Source: JACCVL01 sp963704295
Lineage (GTDB): Bacteria > Actinomycetota > Actinomycetes > Propionibacteriales > Nocardioidaceae
Reading direction: 5' to 3'
DNA length: 64,000 nt
NCBI GenBank assembly: GCA_963704295.1
Contig: OY969884.1
Location: 1,922,001 to 1,986,000, forward strand
In this document: positions 24,320 to 32,541 of the stretch, piece after piece
How positions within the stretch are numbered: position 1 is the first letter of the stretch
Layout of the letters: every line of letters starts with the position of its first letter
The notes under the pieces: model-generated
The model's input: only the letters and a program-made list of their open reading frames with translations
Databases searched by the model: none
Told to the model about the DNA's origin: nothing
Translations under genes and position numbers: made by a program

Positions 24320-24763
24320 GTGCCTGCCGATGTCGCTCGTGTCATACGCAGCCACGCTGGTCTGGCCAGCGTGCTCGCGGTATCGGTGTCGCGGCTGTCG
24401 CGCCGGCTGCGACAGGAGCGCGACTCGGACCTGACCGCGACCCAGCTCTCCGCGCTGGGCACCCTGCGCCGGCACGGTCCGCTGTCGACCGGCGCCCTGG
24501 CCGCGTACGAGAAGGTCCAGCCACCCTCCATGACGCGCACCGTCAACGGCCTGGCCGAGATCGGCATGGTGCGACGCGAGGCCCACGACACCGACGGCCG
24601 GCAGGTGGTGCTGCACCTGTCTGAGCAGGGTGCCGTGGTCCTCGACGCCGAACGGCGTCGACGAGACGCCTGGCTCGCCCAGCGGCTGCGGGAATTGGAT
24701 TCCGAGCAGCGCGACCTGCTGCGTCGCGCCGCACAGCTCCTGGGTGAGTTGGCGCAGTCGTGA
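24320..24763 (+). CDS. MarR-family transcriptional regulator
   Basis: 147 residues. Winged-helix MarR fold: LSRRLRQERDSDLTATQLSALGTL, then recognition helix PPSMTRTVNGLAEIGMVRR and the wing with DTDGRQVVLHLSEQGAVVLD. The GTG at 24320 is preferred over one at 24311 because the -10 TAGGGT ends seven bases before it. It probably represses itself and the MFS exporter 43 bases downstream through the inverted repeat in its promoter. The ligand is unknown. Confidence 0.9.
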   Translation: MPADVARVIRSHAGLASVLAVSVSRLSRRLRQERDSDLTATQLSALGTLRRHGPLSTGALAAYEKVQPPSMTRTVNGLAEIGMVRREAHDTDGRQVVLHLSEQGAVVLDAERRRRDAWLAQRLRELDSEQRDLLRRAAQLLGELAQS

Positions 24764-24806
24764 TCGTTCGTTCCGCCGACCGTTCCCTAGGGTGCGCGTG
24801 GTCGCG

Positions 24807-26114
24807 ATGAGGCGGACCTTCCGGGCCCTGAGCATCCGCAACTACCGGCTGTACGCCACCGGTGCGCTGGTCTCCAACACCGGCACCTGGATGCAGCGAG
24901 TGGGCCAGGACTGGTTGGTGCTGCAGCTGACCGGCGGCAGCGGTGCCGCCCTCGGCATCACCACCGGCCTACAGTTCCTGCCGATCCTCCTGCTCTCCCC
25001 GGTGGCCGGCGTGGTGGCCGACCGCTTCCCCAAGCGCACCGTCCTGATCGGAACGCAGCTGGCGATGGCGGTGCCGGCCGGCGTCCTGGGCCTGCTGGCG
25101 GTCACCGGACTCGCCCAGCCCTGGCACGTCTACGTCCTGGCGCTGTCGTTCGGGGTCGGCACCGCGTTCGACGGTCCCGCCCGGCAGTCGTTCGTCGTGG
25201 AGATGGTCGGTCAAGACGACCTGACCAACGCTGTCGGGTTGAACTCCGCGTCGTTCAATCTCGCCCGTGTGGTCGGGCCGGCACTGGCCGGCGGGCTGAT
25301 CGCATGGCTTGGTGGCGGGCCGGAGGCCACCGGCTGGGTGATCGGGCTGAACGCGATCAGCTACCTCGCCGTCGTGGGCTCACTGCGAGCGCTCGACGCG
25401 AGCCGGCTGCACCCGTCGGCGCCGGTCGCGCGCGGACCCGGTGCGATCCGGGACGGTCTGCGCTACGTCCGCAGCCGGCCCGACCTGATGATGGTGCTGG
25501 CGATCGTTTTCTTCGTCGGCACCTTCGGGCTCAACTTCCAGATGACGACCGCACTGATGGCCACTCAGGTGTTCGACAAGGGAGCCGGAGCCTACGGACT
25601 GCTCGGCTCGATCATGGCCGTCGGTTCGCTGGCAGGGGCACTGCTGGCCGCGCGCCGGTCCCGGCCGCGCGGCCGACTCGTGGTGGGAGCGGCAGTAGCC
25701 TTCTGCCTGGCGGAGATGGCCGCCGGCTTGATGCCGAGCTACCTCACCTTCGCCGCCTGGCTGCCGCTGGTCGGGATCGCCGCGCTCACGGTCATCACCT
25801 CCGCCAACGCGACCATGCAGCTTGCCGTGGCGCCGGAGATGCGTGGCCGGGTGGCGGCCCTGTACATGATGATCTTCATGGGGGGCACACCGCTCGGGGC
25901 ACCGATCGTCGGTTGGGTGGGCGACCAGTTCGGCGCTCGCTGGACCTTGATCGGCGGAGGTGGCGTCGCCCTGGTCGGCACCCTGCTCGCAGTCGCCGTC
26001 TTCGCCCGGCACAACGGGCTCGTCATCCGGGCGCACTTCGGCCGACACCCCACGCTGGACGTTCGGTCGGCCACGGGTTCGACGTTCAGCGGGTCAGAGC
26101 GCGCGCCAACCTGA
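24807..26114 (+). CDS. MFS exporter (EntS-like/MFS_3)
   Basis: 435 residues. The start MRRTFRALSIRNYRLYATGALVSNTGTWMQRVGQDWLVLQLTG-like sequence and LLSPVAGVVADRFPKRTVL identify the EntS-like MFS exporter group. About 11-12 membrane helices follow, with DGPARQSFVVEMVG in the middle loop and PEMRGRVAALYMMIFMGGTPLGAP near helix 10. It probably expels a drug or siderophore-like compound under MarR control. TAGGGT at 24788-24793 could give a separate transcript starting near GTG 24798, which would add three residues; ATG 24807 is the conserved start. Confidence 0.88.
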   Translation: MRRTFRALSIRNYRLYATGALVSNTGTWMQRVGQDWLVLQLTGGSGAALGITTGLQFLPILLLSPVAGVVADRFPKRTVLIGTQLAMAVPAGVLGLLAVTGLAQPWHVYVLALSFGVGTAFDGPARQSFVVEMVGQDDLTNAVGLNSASFNLARVVGPALAGGLIAWLGGGPEATGWVIGLNAISYLAVVGSLRALDASRLHPSAPVARGPGAIRDGLRYVRSRPDLMMVLAIVFFVGTFGLNFQMTTALMATQVFDKGAGAYGLLGSIMAVGSLAGALLAARRSRPRGRLVVGAAVAFCLAEMAAGLMPSYLTFAAWLPLVGIAALTVITSANATMQLAVAPEMRGRVAALYMMIFMGGTPLGAPIVGWVGDQFGARWTLIGGGGVALVGTLLAVAVFARHNGLVIRAHFGRHPTLDVRSATGSTFSGSERAPT

Positions 26115-26146
26115 CGACCGAACGCGGTTCTGCCAGAGTGGGCGCC

Positions 26147-26728
26147 ATGCGCCTGTACGCGATGATCACTCCGCCTCCGCACGTGGTCGCGGATCTCGCG
26201 GTGGCCGTCGAGCAGGCTGCCAAGGTGGCGCCGCACGTCCCCTGGCTGCCTCGGCACCTCTGGCACCTCCGACTGGCGTACTTCGGAAACCTCGGATTGA
26301 GCGAGGCGGTGGCGGTCAAGGAGACCCTCACCGAGATCGGCCGCTACGGCCCGCCGCTGAGCCTGCGGATGGCCGGGGTCGAGGCGGTGCCGGACGACGA
26401 CCAGGCGTCCACGCTGCAGGTGGGGCTCGCCGGGGACATCGATGAGCTCTGGAGCCTGGCCAACGCGATACCGGCGCTGGTCCAGAAGCACGGCCTGTTC
26501 CTCGACCGGCGGTCGTTCCGGGCCAGCATCACGATCGCGCACGAGACGACCGCGCCCTTCGATGCCCGTGACGCAGCCGCCGCCCTGGCGACGTACAACG
26601 GGGTGCCGTGGGTGGCCGACGACATGCGAGTGGTCCGCTGGGTGCCCGGCTCGGACGGTACGCCGGACGAGTGGGAGGACGTGGAGCGCTACGCGTTCAC
26701 CGCGTCGCGGGAGGGCACGGACGGCTAG
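26147..26728 (+). CDS. 2'-5' RNA ligase-like (2H phosphoesterase fold) protein with altered motifs
   Basis: 193 residues. The layout MRLYAMITPP near the start, PRHLWHLRLAYFG at residue 40 and FRASITIAHET at 125 matches the LigT/2H fold. In active members both motifs read H-x-[TS]-h. Here they read H-L-R and S-I-T, so each lacks one catalytic residue. It may bind RNA or nucleotides without phosphodiesterase activity, or represent a divergent subfamily. CAGAGT seven bases before ATG 26147 fits the leaderless pattern. Confidence 0.7.
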   Translation: MRLYAMITPPPHVVADLAVAVEQAAKVAPHVPWLPRHLWHLRLAYFGNLGLSEAVAVKETLTEIGRYGPPLSLRMAGVEAVPDDDQASTLQVGLAGDIDELWSLANAIPALVQKHGLFLDRRSFRASITIAHETTAPFDARDAAAALATYNGVPWVADDMRVVRWVPGSDGTPDEWEDVERYAFTASREGTDG

Positions 26729-26751
26729 GCCGGGAGGCGCAGTCGGCTCAC

Positions 26752-26757
26752 TAGACT
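26752..26757 (+). promoter_or_regulatory. -10 element for a 28-residue membrane peptide gene
   Basis: TAGACT lies six bases before GTG 26764, the same spacing as at the other leaderless starts here. Confidence 0.5.
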
Positions 26758-26763
26758 CGCCGG

Positions 26764-26850
26764 GTGAACCCCCGCCACCGCCGACTGGTCATTCCCGGCC
26801 TGCTGGTGGTCCTGCTGCTCGTCGTGGTCGTCGTCGCGGTCGGGCGGTGA
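26764..26850 (+). CDS. 28-residue single-span membrane peptide
   Basis: A GTG-initiated frame of 28 codons starts MNPRHRRLVIPG, continues as an unbroken run of Leu and Val of about 16 residues, and ends AVGR then TGA. A basic N-terminus followed by one hydrophobic helix is the usual form of small membrane proteins. It has its own leaderless -10 and is followed after six bases by the methyltransferase gene at 26857, so it may be a real peptide, a translational coupler, or both. No homologue is known to me. Confidence 0.5.
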   Translation: MNPRHRRLVIPGLLVVLLLVVVVVAVGR

Positions 26851-26856
26851 CGGGCG

Positions 26857-28110
26857 GTGGTGATTCCGCTCGAGCAGGCGCTGCCCCGCCTCCGCGACGC
26901 ATTGCTGGCCGACGACCTCATCCGGGCGGTGGCGTCCGGTCGGCGACGCCACATGGAGCAACCCTGGCGCCGGGTGGAGGTCCGGCCGGTGGACCTGCGG
27001 GCCGGCCGGCACCTGCAGGTCACGTCGTTCGACGAGACCCAGGCGCTCGCCCGCAACGTCGCCGCTGGCACGCCGGCCGAGCAGCTGGTCGATGAGCTGC
27101 TCGGGTCGGGCTTCAGCAACTGGCACGTGCAGACGGGGTCCACCACCCTTCAGCTGAGGGTCACCAAACGCGGCGATGGTCAGCTGCACGAGTCCGCCCC
27201 CCCGACGCTGCCGACAGCCGGAACCGCGCAACCGCACGACCGGACCAAGCAGCGGCTGCTCGACCCCGCCGACGCCTGGCTTGTCGCCATCGGCATCAGC
27301 GACGAACGCGGCCGGGTGAAGCCGTCCCGGCAGGACAAGCACCGCCAGGTGGAGGAGTTCTGTCGCCAGCTCGCCACCGTCGTCGACGACGCGCTGACCA
27401 CCGGCGTGCTTCGGACTCCCACCGCGGACGCCCCGCTGCGGGTCGCCGACCTCGGCTGCGGCAACGCCTACCTGACGTTCGCCGCCTACCGATGGCTGAC
27501 GCAGGAGAGGGGCCTGCCGGTCGCGATGACCGGCGTCGACGTCAAGCAGCAGGCGCGCCGGCGCAACACCGAGCTGGCGGACGGGTTGGCGGCGAGCGGG
27601 CTGCGGTTCGTGGACGCAGACATCGGTGCGGTGCCCCTCGACCCCGCCCCCGAGGTGGTGCTGGCGCTGCATGCCTGCGACACCGCCACGGACGACGCAC
27701 TGGCCCGGGCGGTCCGGTGGCGGGCGCCGCTGGTGCTGGCCGCCCCGTGCTGCCACCATCACCTCCAGGCTCAGCTCCGCAGGCAGCCGGCGCCGGCGCC
27801 GTACGGGTTGGTGACGCGGCACGGCATCCTCCGCGAGCGGCTGGCTGACACGTTGACCGACGCGCTGCGGGCGGCCCTGCTCCGGCTGCACGGATACCGG
27901 GTCGAGGTCGTCGAGTTCGTCGCCAGCCGGCACACCCCGCGCAACAGCCTTCTGCGAGCCGTACGAACCGGTGCGATCGGCTCGGCCGAGACGCTGGCCG
28001 ACTACTACCGCCTGGTCGAGGAGTGGCAGGTCCGACCTCGGCTGGGCGAGCTGATCGGGGTCGGACCGGCCGCACCGCCCGCGCCGGTCGAGGCGGCGCG
28101 GACACGGTGA
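26857..28110 (+). CDS. SAM-dependent methyltransferase (Methyltransf_32-like)
   Basis: 417 residues. The N-terminal 150 residues form an uncharacterised domain (EVRPVDLRAGRHLQVTSFDETQA-like). The SAM domain starts with RQVEEFCRQL and has LRVADLGCGNAYLTFAAYR (motif I, near residue 190), TGVDVKQQARRRN and EVVLALHACDTATDDALARAV. A PCCHHHLQ stretch resembles the PCCQH motif of this group. The group is often proposed to modify rRNA or tRNA, but the substrate is not known. It is tightly coupled to the small peptide upstream and by GTGA overlap to the next gene. Confidence 0.85.
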   Translation: MVIPLEQALPRLRDALLADDLIRAVASGRRRHMEQPWRRVEVRPVDLRAGRHLQVTSFDETQALARNVAAGTPAEQLVDELLGSGFSNWHVQTGSTTLQLRVTKRGDGQLHESAPPTLPTAGTAQPHDRTKQRLLDPADAWLVAIGISDERGRVKPSRQDKHRQVEEFCRQLATVVDDALTTGVLRTPTADAPLRVADLGCGNAYLTFAAYRWLTQERGLPVAMTGVDVKQQARRRNTELADGLAASGLRFVDADIGAVPLDPAPEVVLALHACDTATDDALARAVRWRAPLVLAAPCCHHHLQAQLRRQPAPAPYGLVTRHGILRERLADTLTDALRAALLRLHGYRVEVVEFVASRHTPRNSLLRAVRTGAIGSAETLADYYRLVEEWQVRPRLGELIGVGPAAPPAPVEAARTR

Positions 28111-29165
28111 GCCGGAGTCTGCGGGGGAGGCTTCGCGCATCCCGTGTCCCCGCCTTGTTGGCCCTGATGGCGGTGACCGGCGCCGGCGGGTCCCAGGCGT
28201 GGGGCCAGGAGACCTCGGGGGAGATCGTCGTGGACGACCCCCGGATCACCGAGTCGTCGGGCCTGGCCGTCTCCCCGATCGACCGTGGCCTGCTCTACAC
28301 GATCAACGACTCCGGCAACGAGCCCGTGGTGTATGTCGTGGAGCGGGACGGCGGCGAGGTCGTCGGCACCACCGAGCTCGCCGGCCTCGACGCGGAGACC
28401 CTGGACCCGGAGGCGTTGGCCGTCTCCGGCCGACAGCTGTGGGTGGCCGACACCGGCGACAACCTGAACGAGCGAACCGACGCGGCGCTCTACGCCCTGC
28501 CGGCGCCCGGCCCCGGCAACGAGACCGTCACCCCCGCGCGCTATCCCCTCGACTACGCCACCGGCCGCCCGAACATCGAGGCCATGCTGGTGGACCCGAC
28601 GAGCGGTGCGGCCTGGCTGGTCACCAAGGGGTTCTTCGGCGGTCAGGTGCTGCGCCTCCCGAGTCGGCTGACTCCGGGGAGCCCCGTGCTGCCGGAGCCC
28701 GTCCCGGGGGTCCGGGTGCCCGGCCTGGTGACCGACGCCACCGCCCTGCCTCGCGGCGGCGTCGCCGTCGTCCGTACCTACGGCCAGGGGCGGGTCTACC
28801 GGCTCCCCGACTGGGAGCTGGTGGGGGTGTTCCCGATGCCGCGGCAGCAGCAGGGCGAGACGCTCACCGCCCTCCCGGACAACCGCACACTGCTGGCCGG
28901 GTCCGAGGGCTCCCCGGCCTTGATCGACGTGGTGCCGCTGCCGCGTCGGTTGCTCAGCCGGCTGGTCGAGCAGTCGGCAGCGACGACCCCGACTCCGGGC
29001 GAGCCGGACGGCTCGCAGGTCCGGCCCGGGCCGGATGCCGCTGAGGGCGACACGTCCGGCCTGCCGGCCGACTGGCCGCTGTGGCTCGCTGCCGCGGGCG
29101 GAGCGGTCGTCATCGCCGCCGCGGTGCTGGTCGGGCGCCGCCGGCGGGGCGCCAGGCACCGCTAG
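28107..29165 (+). CDS. secreted, C-terminally membrane-anchored protein, probable beta-propeller
   Basis: 352 residues. The N-terminus (SLRGRLRASRVPALLALMAVTGAGGSQA in pieces) looks like a signal peptide. The ectodomain contains repeated beta-blade-like units: ESSGLAVSPIDRGLLYTINDSGN, DPEALAVSGRQLWVADTGDN, ATALPRGGVAVVRTYGQ and GETLTALPDNRTLLAGSEG. A low-complexity Pro/Gly/Asp linker and a C-terminal helix WPLWLAAAGGAVVIAAAVLV plus RRRR complete a type I membrane topology. Function is unknown; similarity to propeller proteins is structural guesswork. GTG 28107 overlaps the upstream stop by four bases. Confidence 0.72.
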   Translation: MSRSLRGRLRASRVPALLALMAVTGAGGSQAWGQETSGEIVVDDPRITESSGLAVSPIDRGLLYTINDSGNEPVVYVVERDGGEVVGTTELAGLDAETLDPEALAVSGRQLWVADTGDNLNERTDAALYALPAPGPGNETVTPARYPLDYATGRPNIEAMLVDPTSGAAWLVTKGFFGGQVLRLPSRLTPGSPVLPEPVPGVRVPGLVTDATALPRGGVAVVRTYGQGRVYRLPDWELVGVFPMPRQQQGETLTALPDNRTLLAGSEGSPALIDVVPLPRRLLSRLVEQSAATTPTPGEPDGSQVRPGPDAAEGDTSGLPADWPLWLAAAGGAVVIAAAVLVGRRRRGARHR

Positions 29166-29195
29166 CCCGCCGGAGGGCAGTCGGGAGCGGTGCGG

Positions 29196-30323
29196 TCACC
29201 CCAGCCGTTCGACGACCCAGTCGATGCAGGTGGTCAGCGCCTCCACGTCCGCGGGCTCGATCGCCGGGAACGTCGCCACCCGGAGCTGGTTGCGGCCGAG
29301 CTTGCGGTAGGGCTCGACGTCCACGATGCCGTTGGCCCGCAGGACCTTGGCGAGGGCGGCGGCGTCCACGCGGTCGTCGAAGTCGATCGTGCACACGACG
29401 AGCGAGCGGGCGTCGGGGTCGGTGACGTACGGGCGGGTGTAGGGCGTCTTCTCGGCCCAGCGGTAGAGCCGGTCCGACGAGTCGGAGGTGCGCTCGACCG
29501 CCCACGACAGGCCGCCCTGGTCGTTCAGCCACGCCACCTGCTCGGCCAGCAGGAACAGGGTCGCGACCGACGGGGTGTTGTACGTCTGGTCCTGTCGGGA
29601 GTTGTCGATGGCCGTGGTCAGGTCGAGGAACGCGGGCGCCCAGCGGCCGGAGTCCTTGAGCTCCGAGGCCCGCCGCAGCGCGGCGGGCGACAGGACGGCC
29701 ACCCACAGCCCGCCGTCGGAGGCGAAGCACTTCTGCGGGGCGAAGTAGTAGGCGTCCACCTCGGTGACGTCGACCGGCATTCCGCCGGCGCCTGAGGTGG
29801 CGTCGACCAGGACCAGCGCTCCGTCGTCGCTGCCCTCGATCCGCCGGACGTCGGTCTTGACACCGGTGGAGGTCTCGTTGTGTGACCAGGCGTAGGCGTC
29901 CACGCCCGGCTCGGCCACCGGGACCGGCCGGGTTCCTGGAGCGGACTGCACGATCGACGGAGCGGCGAGGAAGGGCGCCGCGGTGGCGGCAGCCGCGAAC
30001 TTCGCCGAGAACTCGCCGAAGGACAGGTGCTGGCTCCGCTCCCGGATCAGGCCGAACGTCGCGACGTCCCAGAACGCGGTCGTCCCTCCGTTGCCGAGGA
30101 CCACCTCGTAGTCGTCCGGCAGGGAGAACAGCTCGCGCAGGCCGGTCCGCACCCGCCGCACGGTGTCTTTCACCGGTGGCTTGCGGTGCGACGTGCCGAG
30201 CAGGTGCTGGCCGGTGTCGGCCAGCGCCGTCAGCGCCTCCGGCCGGATCTTGGACGGTCCGGAGCCGAACCGCCCGTCGAGCGGCAGCAGGTCGGGCGGG
30301 AGGGTGAGGGAAGCGTCGGTCAC
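29196..30323 (-). CDS. serC: phosphoserine aminotransferase (actinobacterial type)
   Basis: 375 residues. It makes 3-phosphoserine from 3-phosphohydroxypyruvate with glutamate, using pyridoxal phosphate, in serine synthesis. The start FGSGPSKIRPEALTALADTG and LLGTSHRKPPVKDTVRRVR are typical of the mycobacterial-type enzyme. The PLP lysine is in YYFAPQKCFASDGG, near residue 190, and an Asp in VLVDATSGAGG binds the cofactor ring. GTG 30323 was chosen for the conserved N-terminus and an AAGGG ribosome-binding site. citA lies 119 bases upstream on the same strand; pyridoxal-phosphate salvage (pdxH) is nearby. Confidence 0.93.
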   Translation of the reverse strand: MTDASLTLPPDLLPLDGRFGSGPSKIRPEALTALADTGQHLLGTSHRKPPVKDTVRRVRTGLRELFSLPDDYEVVLGNGGTTAFWDVATFGLIRERSQHLSFGEFSAKFAAAATAAPFLAAPSIVQSAPGTRPVPVAEPGVDAYAWSHNETSTGVKTDVRRIEGSDDGALVLVDATSGAGGMPVDVTEVDAYYFAPQKCFASDGGLWVAVLSPAALRRASELKDSGRWAPAFLDLTTAIDNSRQDQTYNTPSVATLFLLAEQVAWLNDQGGLSWAVERTSDSSDRLYRWAEKTPYTRPYVTDPDARSLVVCTIDFDDRVDAAALAKVLRANGIVDVEPYRKLGRNQLRVATFPAIEPADVEALTTCIDWVVERLG

Positions 30324-30442
30324 GGGGACCCTTCGAGGTCGGTGCGGGCGGGGCGCGGACCCGACGTCGCTGTCGGCGCGTTCCAGTCTGCCAGCGCCGG
30401 ACCGCACCCTTTGCGCGGGTTCGCCGGGTGGGAGGCGACGAC

Positions 30443-31549
30443 TCAGGCGTCCGGCCAGGCGCTGTCCCAGCCGGCTACCGCGTCGGCGGGTCGCGAGTCC
30501 GGACCGGTGTAGCGCGCGGCCGGCCGGACCAGTCGACCGGTGCGCTTCTGCTCGAGGATGTGCGCGCTCCACCCGGCGGTGCGCGCGCAGGTGAATATCG
30601 ACGTGAACATGTGCGGCGGCACGCCGGCGTAGTCGAGCACGATGGCCGCCCAGAACTCGACATTGGTCTCCAGCACCCGGTCGGGCCGGCGGTCGCGCAG
30701 CTCGGCCAGAGCGGCCCGCTCCAAGTCCAGCGCCACCTCGTACCGTGGTGCCGCCAGCTCCTTCGCCGTCCGGCGGAGCACCCGGGCGCGCGGGTCCTCG
30801 GCCCGGTAGACCCGGTGCCCGAACCCCATCAACCGGTCGCCGCGATCGAGCAGCTCCTTGACGTACCCGTCGGCCCGACCCCGGCGCTCGACCTCGCTCA
30901 GCATGCCGAGCACACGAGAGGGGGCCCCACCGTGCAGCGGCCCCGACATCGCGCCGACCGCCGCCGACAGGCTGGCGGCGACGTCCGCGCCCGTCGACGC
31001 GACCACCCGGGCGGTGAACGTGGAGGCGTTCATCCCGTGCTCGGCCGCCGACACCCAGTAGGCGTCGACCGCCCGGACCTGGTCGGGGTCCGGGTCACCT
31101 CGCCACCGGGTCATGAACCGTTCGGTGATGGTCGACGCCTCGTCCACGCGGGTCTGCGGCACCATCGGCAGGCCTACGCCCCTGGCGGCCTGGGCGACGT
31201 AGGACAGCACCATCACCGCGGTCCGCGCCAGGTCTCGGCGCGCCTCGTCGTCGTCGATGTCGTACAGCGGACGCATGCCCCAGGCGGGCGCGATCATCGC
31301 GATGGCACTCTGGACGTCCACCCGGATGTCGCCGGAGTGCACCGGGATCGGGTACGGCTCGGCCGGCGGGAGGCCCGGCTGGTAGCTGCCGTCGACGAGC
31401 AGCCCCCAGACCTTCTCGAACGGGACGCGGCCGACGAGGTCCTCGATGTCGACGCCGCGGTAGCGCAGCGCGGAGCCCTCCTTGTCCGGCTCCGCGATCT
31501 CGGTCTCGAAGGCGACGACGCCCTCGAGGCCGGGCTTGAACTCGCTCAT
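30443..31549 (-). CDS. citA: citrate synthase 2 (CitA type)
   Basis: 368 residues. It condenses acetyl-CoA and oxaloacetate to citrate. Catalytic His regions are clear: AEHGMNASTFTARV and MGFGHRVYRAEDPR, with GPLHGGAPSRVL between. The late catalytic acid region reads ETNVEFWAAIVLD, with Glu where the main-type enzyme has Asp; this form is usual, as far as I recall, in the CitA subgroup. ATG 31549 follows AAGGAGT. The promoter region is shared with divergent pdxH and contains a 9-bp inverted repeat. The order with serC matches mycobacteria. Confidence 0.92.
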   Translation of the reverse strand: MSEFKPGLEGVVAFETEIAEPDKEGSALRYRGVDIEDLVGRVPFEKVWGLLVDGSYQPGLPPAEPYPIPVHSGDIRVDVQSAIAMIAPAWGMRPLYDIDDDEARRDLARTAVMVLSYVAQAARGVGLPMVPQTRVDEASTITERFMTRWRGDPDPDQVRAVDAYWVSAAEHGMNASTFTARVVASTGADVAASLSAAVGAMSGPLHGGAPSRVLGMLSEVERRGRADGYVKELLDRGDRLMGFGHRVYRAEDPRARVLRRTAKELAAPRYEVALDLERAALAELRDRRPDRVLETNVEFWAAIVLDYAGVPPHMFTSIFTCARTAGWSAHILEQKRTGRLVRPAARYTGPDSRPADAVAGWDSAWPDA

Positions 31550-31568
31550 CGCGACTCCTTCGTCCCCC

Positions 31569-31622
31569 CTGCGCCACGACCCGGACGTGGGTGGCGCAGG
31601 CGCATTCTGCACCACCTACCCT
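31569..31622. promoter_or_regulatory. citA-pdxH divergent control region with 9-bp inverted repeat
   Basis: CTGCGCCAC (31569-31577) and GTGGCGCAG (31591-31599) are perfectly complementary around a 13-base centre. On the plus strand TACCCT (31617-31622) stands six bases before ATG 31629 of pdxH. The repeat could be an operator for both genes, or a hairpin in the citA leader. Confidence 0.5.
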
Positions 31623-31628
31623 CCGGGG

Positions 31629-32297
31629 ATGGCCGACGAGTGGGCACGGGTGCGCCGGGAGTACGCCGACACGGGGCTGCGCGAGGACATCGCCGGACCC
31701 GATCCCGGCCGGCTGCTGGACCGCTGGCTCGCCGATGCACTGGCGGCGTTCGACGCAGGAGCGTTGGCCGAGCCGAACGCGATGGCGCTGGCCACGGTCG
31801 GTCCCGACGGTGCGCCCTCGGTCCGGACGGTCCTGCTCAAGGGGGTCGTCGACGGCGCCTGGTGCTTCTACACCAACCACGAGTCGCGGAAGGCCCGGGA
31901 TCTGGCCGCCGACCCGAGGTGCGCGCTCACGCTGCTCTGGCGCGAGCTGCAGCGGCAGGTGCGCGTCGAGGGGGTCGCAGCGCGGGTCCCGGACGAGGTG
32001 AGCGACGCCTACTTCGCCACCCGCCCGCGCGGAGCCCAGCTCGGCGCCTGGGCGTCGGCCCAGTCCCGGCCGGTGGCCGACCGGGCCGAGCTGGAGCGGG
32101 AGTACGCAGCCGTCGAGCGCCGGTTCGACGGCACCGCCGCAGTGCCACGGCCACCGCACTGGGGCGGGTGGCGCGTGCAGCCGCAGTCGATCGAGTTCTG
32201 GCAGGGGCGGCCGGGACGGATGCACGACCGGCTCCGCTTCAGCCGGGTCGGCGACGCCGAGCCGCCGACGTGGCGGCGGGAGCGGCTGTCGCCCTGA
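31629..32297 (+). CDS. pdxH: pyridoxamine 5'-phosphate oxidase
   Basis: 222 residues. It oxidises pyridoxine or pyridoxamine phosphate to pyridoxal phosphate with FMN and oxygen. Landmarks: RTVLLKGVVDGAWCFYTNHESRKARDL (FMN and substrate contacts), FATRPRGAQLGAWASAQS, and the C-terminal PPHWGGWRVQPQSIEFWQG and RMHDRLRF. ATG 31629 has a leaderless -10 six bases upstream. It is the cofactor supplier for PLP enzymes such as the nearby SerC, though the link is only proximity. Confidence 0.94.
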   Translation: MADEWARVRREYADTGLREDIAGPDPGRLLDRWLADALAAFDAGALAEPNAMALATVGPDGAPSVRTVLLKGVVDGAWCFYTNHESRKARDLAADPRCALTLLWRELQRQVRVEGVAARVPDEVSDAYFATRPRGAQLGAWASAQSRPVADRAELEREYAAVERRFDGTAAVPRPPHWGGWRVQPQSIEFWQGRPGRMHDRLRFSRVGDAEPPTWRRERLSP

Positions 32298-32351
32298 CCG
32301 GGCGTTCACCGCGACGCGGCGCGGCTGCTGGGTCGCGGGCCGGACAGGGGT

Positions 32352-32439
32352 CGGCCCGCAGGGTCGCGGTGTCGGTGCGTCCTGGAGGACCGCACCGACC
32401 CGCGTGCCGAGCGGACGGGGCTCGGCACCCTGCGGGCCG
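32352..32439 (-). ncRNA. candidate three-way-junction RNA in a convergent gap
   Basis: CGGCCCGCAGGGT (32352-32364) is perfectly complementary to ACCCTGCGGGCCG (32427-32439), a 13-bp closing stem. Within it are a 12-bp hairpin with one bulged base (32371-32399) and an 8-bp hairpin TGCCGAGC/GCTCGGCA with a 7-base loop (32405-32427). All three stems fit one fold. The strand is assigned as minus because a complete minus-strand promoter and micro-gene lie just upstream. It could instead be a two-way terminator between pdxH and the alpha-glucosidase. Confidence 0.45.
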
Positions 32440-32541
32440 GGTGGCTGCCGGGAATTCGCTTGTCGCCGCGCCGGCCAGGCTCGGCGGCTCGCGGGGGTCG
32501 CGCGTCGGCGCGTCCCGCGGCGGATCCCGCAGCGGTGGCGA

